This document shows, one piece after another, positions 28,402 to 36,522 of a DNA stretch of 64,000 bases; position 1 is the first letter of the stretch; each line of letters opens with the position of its first letter. Made by a program: the position numbers and the translations under genes. This stretch comes from Saprospiraceae bacterium (GTDB lineage: Bacteria; Bacteroidota; Bacteroidia; Chitinophagales; Saprospiraceae): the NCBI GenBank assembly GCA_020631235.1, contig JAHDHQ010000013.1, positions 47,115 to 111,114 of the forward strand, given 5' to 3'. Under the pieces are notes generated by a model. That model was not told the DNA's origin. It saw nothing but the letters and a program-made list of their open reading frames with translations, and ran no database searches.

Positions 28402-29454
28402 ATGAAGGACAAAGCCTCAGCATCTGAAGTCATCAAACATGAAGAACTACAAATTAAAGTAGATCCTGGGCAAACATCTATTCGACTCGATAAATATCTG
28501 TTGGGAAAGATGGAGTCCGTATCTAGAAGTAAAATCCAAACGGGCATAAAAAATGGTTTAGTACAAGTAAATGGCAAAGCCGTTAAATCGAACTATCTAA
28601 TTAGGCCCAATGATGTGATAGATTTACAAATCCCCAGATCCCATGAAGATTTCGTGGTTAAGCCACAGGATATCCCTCTGGATATAAGGTATGAGGACGA
28701 AGATGTATTAATTGTTCACAAGCCACCAGGGCTAGTCGTGCACCCAGGTACTGGAAATTGGGATGGAACCTTAGTCAATGGATTAGCTTACTATTTTGGG
28801 AGTAAAGATTTGCCGATCAAAGAAGGCAATGATGCTGATAGACCTGGATTAGTCCATAGAATAGATAAGGACACTTCTGGTTTACTCGTGATTGCAAAGA
28901 ATGAGGCTGCCATGGCTCACTTAGGTAAGCAGTTCGCTGATCACAGCATTGAAAGAGAGTACGAAGCCATCATGTGGGGCGAACCAGATGTGCTAAAAGG
29001 CACCATTGACGAATATATAGGAAGGAGTAGGGAACATGCGACTAAATATAAAGTGTACGAAGATCGTGATGAAGGAAAGCATGCCATAACCCATTATGAA
29101 GTGGTAGAACCTCTATATTATATCTCTCGAGTAAGATGTGTTTTGGAAACGGGAAGAACCCATCAAATTAGAGTTCACCTAGCCCATCTAGGGCATCCCT
29201 TATTTAATGATGCTAAATATGGAGGGAATAGGGTAGTTAAAGGAACCGTTTTTAGTAAATACAAACGCTTTGTAGAAAATGCTTTTGAGCTTTGCCCGAG
29301 GCAAGCGCTCCATGCGAGAAAAATCGGGTTTGTACATCCTACAAGTGGCAAGAAGATGGTTTTTGAGGCGGATTTGCCGGAGGATATGGAAGCTGTTTTA
29401 GTTAAATGGAGGAACTATTTAAATAGTCGAGAAGCGGCATTGAAAAACCTATAA
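28402..29454 (+). CDS. rluD: RluA-family pseudouridine synthase, RluD-like
   Basis: 350-aa RNA-modifying enzyme that isomerises uridine to pseudouridine, in RluD at the helix 69 sites of 23S rRNA. It has an N-terminal S4 RNA-binding domain (RLDKYL ... GLVQVNGK, about 28-75), then the catalytic domain with HKPPGLVVHPG (106-116) and HRIDKDTSGLL (152-162), whose Asp155 is the nucleophile. A later RTHQIRVHLAHLGHPLFND completes the RluA pattern. The order and length fit RluD, though RluA-family members are hard to separate by eye. One base separates its stop from the acyl-CoA reductase ATG, and endonuclease III follows, forming a three-gene operon. Confidence 0.88.
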   Translation: MKDKASASEVIKHEELQIKVDPGQTSIRLDKYLLGKMESVSRSKIQTGIKNGLVQVNGKAVKSNYLIRPNDVIDLQIPRSHEDFVVKPQDIPLDIRYEDEDVLIVHKPPGLVVHPGTGNWDGTLVNGLAYYFGSKDLPIKEGNDADRPGLVHRIDKDTSGLLVIAKNEAAMAHLGKQFADHSIEREYEAIMWGEPDVLKGTIDEYIGRSREHATKYKVYEDRDEGKHAITHYEVVEPLYYISRVRCVLETGRTHQIRVHLAHLGHPLFNDAKYGGNRVVKGTVFSKYKRFVENAFELCPRQALHARKIGFVHPTSGKKMVFEADLPEDMEAVLVKWRNYLNSREAALKNL

Positions 29455-29455
29455 A

Positions 29456-30463
29456 ATGACATTGGAAGAAAGAATAGAAGCACTGGTCAAATTAGGTGAT
29501 ACAATCAAACTGGATCAGGAAAATTGGCAGGGATTAATGACCGTTGCTGAACTACATAATCCATGGTTTACCAAAGAAAATGTCCAGCAAATGCTGGAGG
29601 GCATTAAGTCTCAATTTTTAAATAAAGCATCCTTAGAACATTTTTGCAGCGCTTACGATATTAATGACCAAGGAAAGAAAATTGGGCTAATTTTGGCCGG
29701 CAATATTCCAGCCGTGGGTTTTCATGATTTGTTGTGTTGCTTTCTGAGTGGTAATAGGTCTATTTATAAACTCTCTGATAAAGACTCAGATATTATCCCA
29801 TATTTATTAAAAGGTCTATGTGACATTGCCCCTGGTGCTGAAGCTTTTTTTACCTCGGTCGAAAAATTGAGTGATTTTGACGCTGCGATAGCTACTGGGA
29901 GTAATAATTCAGCAAGATATTTTGAATACTATTTTAGTAAGGTGCCCCATGTTATTCGGAAAAATCGAAGTACTGTGGCTGTGCTTACAGGTGATGAGAC
30001 ATCCGATGATTTTGAAGGTTTAGCGGATGATATCAATGCGTATTTTGGTTTAGGTTGCCGTAGTGTATCTAAACTTTGTGTTCTGGGGAAGTTTGATAAA
30101 CATGCCTTTTTTGAAGGTCAAAAGAAGTATCTTTCTAATATTCATCACAGTAAGTATAAAAATAACTACGAGTATAATTACGCCATTTTTTTAATGAATA
30201 AGATGGAATTTTTTACCAATGATGTGCTCATTGCTAAACCATCGGATCAATTACAATCAAGGATTGCTTCCATACATTATCAAGAATTTGAACACATGGA
30301 AGATATCAAAGCATATTTACAAAGTCAAGAAGATCAATTGCAAGTGGTTGTATCTAAAAAGCAAATATTTGATCGGGTTTGTGATTTTGGAATGAGCCAG
30401 AAACCTGCGATAAACGATTTTGCCGATGGGGTAGATACGATGACATTTTTAACGAATCTGTAA
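29456..30463 (+). CDS. LuxC-like acyl-CoA/aldehyde reductase
   Basis: 335-aa protein of the LuxC acyl-CoA reductase family, with an aldehyde-dehydrogenase-like fold. Members reduce a fatty acyl thioester to an aldehyde with NAD(P)H. Supporting segments are IGLILAGNIPAVGFHD (76-91), IATGSNNSARYFEYYF (145-160), HVIRKNRSTVAVL (165-177) and GLGCRSVSKL (198-207), in which Cys201 is the expected acyl-accepting residue. No luxD/E or luminescence genes are present. Homologues are widespread in Bacteroidota without light production and their role is unsettled. It sits between rluD and nth with one-base gaps. Confidence 0.82.
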   Translation: MTLEERIEALVKLGDTIKLDQENWQGLMTVAELHNPWFTKENVQQMLEGIKSQFLNKASLEHFCSAYDINDQGKKIGLILAGNIPAVGFHDLLCCFLSGNRSIYKLSDKDSDIIPYLLKGLCDIAPGAEAFFTSVEKLSDFDAAIATGSNNSARYFEYYFSKVPHVIRKNRSTVAVLTGDETSDDFEGLADDINAYFGLGCRSVSKLCVLGKFDKHAFFEGQKKYLSNIHHSKYKNNYEYNYAIFLMNKMEFFTNDVLIAKPSDQLQSRIASIHYQEFEHMEDIKAYLQSQEDQLQVVVSKKQIFDRVCDFGMSQKPAINDFADGVDTMTFLTNL

Positions 30464-30464
30464 T

Positions 30465-31100
30465 ATGTCTAAAAAGGAAAAAGTAGAAGATATTGTCCGC
30501 ATTCTGGAAGACCTCTATCCAGAGGTTCCTGTACCTTTAGACCACAAAGACCCTTTTACCTTGTTAGTGGCGGTTTTATTATCAGCCCAATGCACAGATG
30601 AAAGAGTAAACAAAGTGACTCCTTTTTTATTTGCCGAAGCAGATAATCCTACTGATATGTTAGCTTTAGGTCAGGCAAGGATCAAAGAAATTATCAGGCC
30701 ATGCGGATTATCTCCAGCAAAATCAAAAGCCATCGAAGGTTTATCTGAAATCTTACTCGAAAAACATGATGGTGAAGTGCCACAGAATTTTGAAGATCTT
30801 GAATTTTTACCGGGAGTAGGCCATAAAACAGCATCAGTGGTTATGTCGCAAGCCTTTGGAGTGCCGGCTTTTCCAGTAGATACCCATATCCACCGATTAG
30901 CTTATAGGTGGAAGTTGAGCACGGGTAAAAACGTGACAAAGACAGAAAAGGATTTAAAACGACTGTTTGATAAATCACTTTGGAATAAATTACACCTTCA
31001 GATCATATTTTTTGGTCGTGAGTATTGTCCTGCCAGAGGCCATGATCCCCATAAATGTCCTATTTGTTCTAAGTATGGAAGGGCAGCATTATTTAAGTAG
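30465..31100 (+). CDS. nth: Endonuclease III-type DNA glycosylase with incomplete Fe-S loop
   Basis: 211-aa base-excision repair enzyme removing oxidised pyrimidines and nicking AP sites. The helix-hairpin-helix LPGVGHKTA carries catalytic Lys121, and the family Asp is Asp139 in VDTHIHR. The C-terminal cluster loop is abnormal: E. coli Nth uses C-x6-C-x2-C-x5-C, but here C188-x9-C198-x2-C201 is followed by SKYGRAALFK and the end, with no fourth cysteine. A standard [4Fe-4S] site therefore looks absent or changed. The glycosylase core is otherwise complete, so activity is likely retained. The gene overlaps nothing and ends 11 bp before a convergent acetyltransferase gene. Confidence 0.92.
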   Translation: MSKKEKVEDIVRILEDLYPEVPVPLDHKDPFTLLVAVLLSAQCTDERVNKVTPFLFAEADNPTDMLALGQARIKEIIRPCGLSPAKSKAIEGLSEILLEKHDGEVPQNFEDLEFLPGVGHKTASVVMSQAFGVPAFPVDTHIHRLAYRWKLSTGKNVTKTEKDLKRLFDKSLWNKLHLQIIFFGREYCPARGHDPHKCPICSKYGRAALFK

Positions 31101-31111
31101 TTTTGGGAAGT

Positions 31112-31570
31112 CTATTTCTTTGAGTATATCATGTGGTATAAATCTATAGACGGTGCCCAGTAGTCTTTTTGTGTTTTAGTTGTTTTAAATCCAAATTTTG
31201 CATAAAACGGATAACTCATTTGAGAAGTTCTAACCACTATTTCGTCTATATTTTTATTAGCTAGTAATAGATTTAGTCTATGCTTTAAAAGCATACTGCC
31301 TATGCCTTTGCGTTGATATGTTGGATGTAACAAATCCCAACTGATAATACCTTGTTTTTGTGCTGGTTTATAATTAATTCCACCAGCTCCTATGACTTTT
31401 GTTGTATGCTTAACTACGAAGTAATCTTCAAGCTCATGGCTTAAATAGTGCACTAAATCATCATATTCTGTAGATGCAAAATACTGAGGCACATTGAGTG
31501 CGAATAGATCTAATATGGTTTGTTTATGAGTAGAAGTGTACGGGCTAATTTGTATGGATGGTGATATCAT
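31112..31570 (-). CDS. GNAT family N-acetyltransferase
   Basis: 152-aa cytoplasmic acetyltransferase. The acetyl-CoA pyrophosphate loop is Q-R-K-G-I-G (86-91) after LHPTYQ, and a late FYAKFGF motif (about 122-128) matches the GNAT core. Substrate unknown. It overlaps the upstream NAD(P)-binding protein gene by 4 bp, so the two are translationally coupled. Confidence 0.86.
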   Translation of the reverse strand: MISPSIQISPYTSTHKQTILDLFALNVPQYFASTEYDDLVHYLSHELEDYFVVKHTTKVIGAGGINYKPAQKQGIISWDLLHPTYQRKGIGSMLLKHRLNLLLANKNIDEIVVRTSQMSYPFYAKFGFKTTKTQKDYWAPSIDLYHMIYSKK

Positions 31571-32232
31571 ACATGATCTTTTAAATATTGTAAAATATCA
31601 CGGTTTTCCAATGTTGTTTTGGGTGGTGTGTTAAAGCCCGCCATAAACATAGCCTTCGCTAATGATTCCGATTCGATGCTTAATTGGCTACCTAATCTTT
31701 TAATCAAAGGGTATAATAATCGACTGATGGAATACATGATGTTAGGCTCTTTTCGGGGAGTATTCGGATATATGTAGCCTGGTCTAAAAATCGCTAAAGA
31801 AGCCAGGTTAAGATTTATTAGGTGGTTTTCGGCCATTCCCTTGTAGCGTGCAAAAGCAGTTCTGCTTTTTTCAGTATTATCGGCACCAGCGCCGCTCAAG
31901 AATGAAAGGTGGGCTTGGGGACTTTTTGATTTGAGTAAATCTGCAAAGCTGGTTGCGTAATCGACGGTTATAGTTTTAAACAGATTATCGGGAACAGAAC
32001 CAGTATATGCTCCTAAACAAAAATAGGCAAGATCTACATCTTCGAATTCGTTTGGATGCTGGTTTATCTGTAAAAAATCACTTTCTATAATTTCTCGAAG
32101 TTTTGGGTGACTGATTCCACACGATCTTCGGGAAATGGAAACCACTTCTTTGACATAATCAGAAGATAGACAATGTCTAAGTACTAGGCCACCTATCATA
32201 CCAGTTGCGCCCGTAATTATGACTTTTTTCAT
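31567..32232 (-). CDS. NAD(P)-binding atypical SDR/NmrA-like protein
   Basis: 221-aa Rossmann-fold protein of the NmrA/HTATIP2-like atypical short-chain dehydrogenase group. The dinucleotide loop is GATGMIGG (8-15), followed by a basic S-R-R at the end of strand 2, suggesting NADP preference. A YKGMAE segment occupies the place of the usual Y-x3-K. FRPGYIYP is a typical late motif. Substrate unknown. It sits 17 bp downstream of the tamL stop codon and overlaps the acetyltransferase gene by 4 bp, so all three minus-strand genes could be one transcript. Confidence 0.83.
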   Translation of the reverse strand: MKKVIITGATGMIGGLVLRHCLSSDYVKEVVSISRRSCGISHPKLREIIESDFLQINQHPNEFEDVDLAYFCLGAYTGSVPDNLFKTITVDYATSFADLLKSKSPQAHLSFLSGAGADNTEKSRTAFARYKGMAENHLINLNLASLAIFRPGYIYPNTPRKEPNIMYSISRLLYPLIKRLGSQLSIESESLAKAMFMAGFNTPPKTTLENRDILQYLKDHV

Positions 32233-32249
32233 GACTTAGTTTGTTTTGT

Positions 32250-34610
32250 TTAAAAGGGGTAGTTAATGGCAATATTCAAATTGCCTAATCGATTATTATC
32301 TCTTATCAGATTTTGCCAGTATCTAGGAGATTCGGCGTTTACATACGGATTTCGGAGTTTGTATCCAAAATCAAATCGAATGATAAAATAACTAAAGTCC
32401 ATCCTTATTCCGTAGCCTGTGCCTATAGCTATTTGTTTGTAAAACTGGTTGGTCAGTCTTGACCCTGGTCTATCCGGGTCTTCGGATAAGGTCCATATAT
32501 TTCCTGCATCTAAGAAGAGTGCACCTTCAAAAATAGAAGGTAAATCAAAGCGATATTCTAAGCTTGATTCTAGTATTACATCACCGGCCTGAAAGAATAT
32601 AAAATCTTCTCCAGGAGTAGAAGCAGCTTGGCTAAAAGCACCAGGCCCTAATTCCCTCGGTTGCCATGCTCGAATACTGGATGGTCCACCATTAAAAAAT
32701 TGCCGTACGTAGGGCACGGTTTGGTCATCATAGTATTTAAATGCCGCACCTGCATTAAACCTAAAAGCAAAAGAACTTATATCATTAATTACTTTAGAAA
32801 AACGCTCATCTATTTCTATTTTGATAAAATTTGCATAGTCTAATGAATCAGAAAAACTCCATAATTCATTTTTATTTAAAATTCCATTGTATGCAGCATT
32901 AGCAGCAGCTATTTCGGCACCTGAAACTTCTAATTCGAAAATGCTCGTTAGATTCATATCTAATCGAGGTAATTTAGCACTTCGTACAATACCTAGTTTT
33001 TGGAATAAGATGCCAGTAAAGAGACTGTTTTTAAAACTATTAGCTAATAGTTGATTGTCAGCTATATCATTGAGGAATGCAGTATCTTTTTGAGTGTATA
33101 GTATGAGGTCAATCCCTGTTTGATTAAAGATCACCCGATCTTTTTGATTTGGAATATAATCAAATCCATAAGCGGCATTGAAACTCACTATGGTATTATA
33201 GTTAAAGGTTTGATTGTAATTAATACCTAAACTAAACTCAGTTTCTGCATTATCTCTAATTTGACTTGCGGTATTATCACTAACTAAATTTAAATTATTA
33301 ACCAAGTTAAGTGATTGGTAAATGTCGATGAATTTTGGAAAGGATAGCTTGTTTTGAACACTGGCTAAAGCGGTACGGACTAAGCTTACATCTTCATTAT
33401 TAAAGCTTCCTACATTCAGTTCTATTCCAGACTCGGCACTTAAAGAATATACTTCCGAACCTCTAAATGCATTCCTGTTTTGTAGTGACCCTCCGAGTCC
33501 CAAGCCAAAATTGTTTAATGTGCTGTAATACCCATCGTTATTTAAACTACTTACCCATTTGTAGGTCTGAGGAGATAGCTGAATGTTGTAATTAATGATG
33601 GTGTCATTTTCTGATAAAAAGTAGGGATTAACCTTAACAAATTTATAGGTAGACAAATCAGTTAATTTGCGAATGGTTTTGTAGTACTCATCTTTTGAAT
33701 ATAGACTGCCGCGATCCATAAAAACCTTTTTATTTAATATGTCAGGTTTTACAAGAAATTTAGATCGGTGGCTTTTAAAAACGCGCTGATCTAGCTCCGT
33801 GCTGGTTAAGATACTATCTCCTAAACGAAGGGCTTTATCTGTAATTATATTAATTTCTCCTACACGATATTTTTGGTGTTTTTCCGAACTAGTAGGATTG
33901 AGTATTTCGATAAATATTTCAATATCTTTATTAAAATTGGTGCTGTCACCTTTAATAGCTATGTGGCTATTATTGAAATTTGCATACCCTTGATTTTGCA
34001 GAAAATTAACAATTCTTTGCTTTTCTAAGTCAAAAATAAAAGCATCGATGGGTGTTCCTTTTTTGATAAATGATTCTTTCTTGTTATCGATAAGTTGTTC
34101 GATGATTTCAAAATCGTTGCCTATGTAAACGCTGTTGTGAACATATGAACGTTTGTACAGGGAGGCATAATATTCGACAAAGGTTGATCTTCGTCCATCA
34201 ATAACTTTGTAATCTACTTTGGCCTTATAAAAACCTTTCTTGTTTTTTAAATACTGCTCAAGTCTAAAGGCTGTTTCGTTTGTTTTTGTACTATCATATA
34301 TGGCAGGCTTCTCAGCTATTCTTTTTAAAATAAATGATTGTATTTTATTAGGATTAGATTTGTCGGCTAGTTTTAGGTAAAACCATTCTCTCGGAATTCC
34401 AATCCAATTTCTGTTAGTTTTTGTGATTAATAAATTTGATAGTTCAGATCGCAAATCGGATCGATCGACCGGATCTTCTACATCTAAAATATTTATCTTG
34501 TTTTTCTTGAGTAAATGGTCATCGTTCTTTAGTAATTTCGCTGGCGCACAAGAAAACAATAAGCTACAAATGAGGAAGAAAAAACTTGTTTTGGCCAAGT
34601 TTTTATACAT
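32250..34610 (-). CDS. tamL: TamL-type BamA-family outer-membrane lipoprotein
   Basis: 786-aa outer-membrane protein of the Omp85/BamA-TamA family. The signal peptide ends in a lipobox with Cys21 (LLFSCAP), which is what defines Bacteroidota TamL as a lipidated TamA. POTRA-like domains follow (about 60-350). The C-terminal barrel includes the Omp85 features RQFFNGGPSSIRAWQPRELGPG and SSLEYRFDLP, with a terminal Phe. TamL works with the inner-membrane-anchored TamB in envelope biogenesis; no tamB is in this window. The ATG is 28 bp from the divergent RNA methyltransferase start. Confidence 0.88.
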   Translation of the reverse strand: MYKNLAKTSFFFLICSLLFSCAPAKLLKNDDHLLKKNKINILDVEDPVDRSDLRSELSNLLITKTNRNWIGIPREWFYLKLADKSNPNKIQSFILKRIAEKPAIYDSTKTNETAFRLEQYLKNKKGFYKAKVDYKVIDGRRSTFVEYYASLYKRSYVHNSVYIGNDFEIIEQLIDNKKESFIKKGTPIDAFIFDLEKQRIVNFLQNQGYANFNNSHIAIKGDSTNFNKDIEIFIEILNPTSSEKHQKYRVGEINIITDKALRLGDSILTSTELDQRVFKSHRSKFLVKPDILNKKVFMDRGSLYSKDEYYKTIRKLTDLSTYKFVKVNPYFLSENDTIINYNIQLSPQTYKWVSSLNNDGYYSTLNNFGLGLGGSLQNRNAFRGSEVYSLSAESGIELNVGSFNNEDVSLVRTALASVQNKLSFPKFIDIYQSLNLVNNLNLVSDNTASQIRDNAETEFSLGINYNQTFNYNTIVSFNAAYGFDYIPNQKDRVIFNQTGIDLILYTQKDTAFLNDIADNQLLANSFKNSLFTGILFQKLGIVRSAKLPRLDMNLTSIFELEVSGAEIAAANAAYNGILNKNELWSFSDSLDYANFIKIEIDERFSKVINDISSFAFRFNAGAAFKYYDDQTVPYVRQFFNGGPSSIRAWQPRELGPGAFSQAASTPGEDFIFFQAGDVILESSLEYRFDLPSIFEGALFLDAGNIWTLSEDPDRPGSRLTNQFYKQIAIGTGYGIRMDFSYFIIRFDFGYKLRNPYVNAESPRYWQNLIRDNNRLGNLNIAINYPF

Positions 34611-34638
34611 TGTTTTATGATATGTTTTTAATGGTATT

Positions 34639-35388
34639 ATGCTCAGTATAAATTTAAAGAAATACGTACGGTCTTTACATCAGAATAAGTATAGACAAAA
34701 GTATAACAAATTCCTTGCGGAAGGGCCAAAATTAATGGATGAAATACTTAGTCAATATACGAAGCAAATAGAATATTTATTCTGTACTCAATCATATTAT
34801 GAATACAATAACTATAATTTTACAGAATCCTTAAATTATCAGTTGGTTACCGAAAAAGAATTAGCCTCCATTTCCTTATTAAAGTCTCCCAAAAGTTGTT
34901 TGGCAGTTATGGAAATGCATGAGCAATCTCCATCGAATTGGGAAAAGCAACGGGGAAAATGGACTATCTACTTGGATGATATTCAAGACCCTGGTAATGT
35001 TGGAACCATTATTCGCACTGCTGATTGGTTCGGTATTGATCAGATGTTCGCCAGTAAGCAAACAGCGAGTAGTTACAATCCCAAGGTGGTACAATCATCT
35101 ATGGGCTCAGTTTTTAGAGTGAAGTTGCACAGGCTTGGATTTGATGAACTAAAAAGGGCTTTGATAGACACTCCTGTTTATGCCGCCAGTTTGCAAGGTA
35201 AATCCATTGTAGAAAAACAAGAGCGGCAACCAGGCATAATAGTAATAGGTAATGAAAGCAAAGGCATTCAAAAATCCATTATTGAACAAGCTGATCACTT
35301 GGTCAAAATTCCTGCAATAGGTAATGCTGAATCTTTGAATGCCTCAGTAGCTAATGGAATATTATTATTCCACTTTTTAAATGCTTAG
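34639..35388 (+). CDS. SpoU/TrmH-family RNA 2'-O-methyltransferase
   Basis: 249-aa knotted SPOUT methyltransferase acting on rRNA or tRNA. An N-terminal substrate-binding domain (about 1-100, KYRQKYNKFLAEGPKLMDE) precedes the SpoU domain with its three motifs: LDDIQDPGNVGTIIRTAD (motif 1), VIGNESKGI (motif 2) and LNASVANGILLFHFL (motif 3, knot). It is similar to TrmH/RlmB-type enzymes; the exact target is unclear. It diverges from tamL and overlaps the convergent thioredoxin gene by 4 bp at the stop codons. Confidence 0.9.
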   Translation: MLSINLKKYVRSLHQNKYRQKYNKFLAEGPKLMDEILSQYTKQIEYLFCTQSYYEYNNYNFTESLNYQLVTEKELASISLLKSPKSCLAVMEMHEQSPSNWEKQRGKWTIYLDDIQDPGNVGTIIRTADWFGIDQMFASKQTASSYNPKVVQSSMGSVFRVKLHRLGFDELKRALIDTPVYAASLQGKSIVEKQERQPGIIVIGNESKGIQKSIIEQADHLVKIPAIGNAESLNASVANGILLFHFLNA

Positions 35389-36500
35389 AGCACTTTTTGT
35401 ATTTCTTCTTCAAGGTTGTATCTAGGATTTAAAGCGGCTATATTCCCATCTCTACCTATTAAAAATGTGGTTGGAATACTACGTACACCATATTTAGCTG
35501 AAGCTTCAGATTCCCATTTTTTAAGATCACTTACATGAGAATCCCATATGAGATTATCTTTCTTAATGGCGTTTTCCCACTTAACTTTTGACATCTCCAT
35601 TCTTTTTTGGATGTCTGCTTCAGATTTGAGTCTTGACTTGGTCCTCGTATCTAAACCATCTAATGAAACGCTGTATACGGTAAATCCTTGATCTTTATAT
35701 TTTTTATATGTTTCTACCACGTGTGGGTTTGCTTTTCTGCATGGTCCACACCAACTAGCCCAAAAGTCTAGTAAAACGACTTGACCTTTTAGGTCTGATA
35801 ATTTTCTAACTTTTCCATCAGGACCAGGCAATGCAATTTCTGGCGCTGGTTCACCTACACCCACAGCATATTTGCCTTTTGATCTTTTAGGCTTGGCTTT
35901 AGCTTCAGTCTTAGCAATATGATTTTTGTACTCAGCTGTGTAGGGCGCATTAGGATAGGCTGCTTCTAGCTTTTTTAATATCGATTTGTGTGCCATAATT
36001 GTTCCAGCCGAAAACTTATAGACTTTTGAAGCCATTGCGGATGCTAATAATGGATCTGCATTGTCAATAAAATCTTTCATGGCAGCTTGGTCTTTTTGTC
36101 GTGTGATAAAACCCGCTAAGTTTTCCTGGTAGGTTTTGGATAAATCCGCACCTGAAATATTGTACTCGTAGTTTTGAACGGTTGATAAATCACCTGAAAT
36201 GTCTATTTTTTTCTCTGTTCCATTTAAGACTAAATCTACAGATTTACTACCCATTCTTACTCTATATAATCCAGCAGGAAGCATTTCTTCAGTACTGAGT
36301 GTGAAACTTCCATTTCCAGATGCTTGCGCTTGTGCTTTTCGCTCGAAGGCATTATCGTAGGTAGTTTTATCTAAATAGACATTCATGTCATTAGCTTTAT
36401 CAAATTTGCCTTTTATGGTTAAGCCATTGCTTTGTGTTGCACAAGCATTCAATAAAAAGGCTAGTACAATCATTCCGAATAAGCCAGATAAATATTTCAT
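35385..36500 (-). CDS. DUF4369/TlpA-type thioredoxin-fold lipoprotein
   Basis: 371-aa envelope lipoprotein (Cys20 in LLNAC). The N-terminal DUF4369-like beta domain spans about 25-115, then a helical linker and a basic hinge (KAKPKRSKGK). A TlpA/AhpC-TSA thioredoxin domain (about 213-371) holds W-C251-G-P-C254. The CGPC site and SIPTTFLI cis-Pro motif indicate a periplasmic thiol-disulfide reductase or oxidoreductase. This architecture is common in Bacteroidota and is thought to support extracytoplasmic redox control. It follows purL by 22 bp in the same direction. Confidence 0.9.
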   Translation of the reverse strand: MKYLSGLFGMIVLAFLLNACATQSNGLTIKGKFDKANDMNVYLDKTTYDNAFERKAQAQASGNGSFTLSTEEMLPAGLYRVRMGSKSVDLVLNGTEKKIDISGDLSTVQNYEYNISGADLSKTYQENLAGFITRQKDQAAMKDFIDNADPLLASAMASKVYKFSAGTIMAHKSILKKLEAAYPNAPYTAEYKNHIAKTEAKAKPKRSKGKYAVGVGEPAPEIALPGPDGKVRKLSDLKGQVVLLDFWASWCGPCRKANPHVVETYKKYKDQGFTVYSVSLDGLDTRTKSRLKSEADIQKRMEMSKVKWENAIKKDNLIWDSHVSDLKKWESEASAKYGVRSIPTTFLIGRDGNIAALNPRYNLEEEIQKVL

Positions 36501-36522
36501 GATTTACAATTTAGTTTAAAAA

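Noticed and set aside
29456..30463. Bioluminescence (lux) locus
   Set aside because: Only a LuxC-like reductase is present; no luxA/B, D or E homologues in the window.
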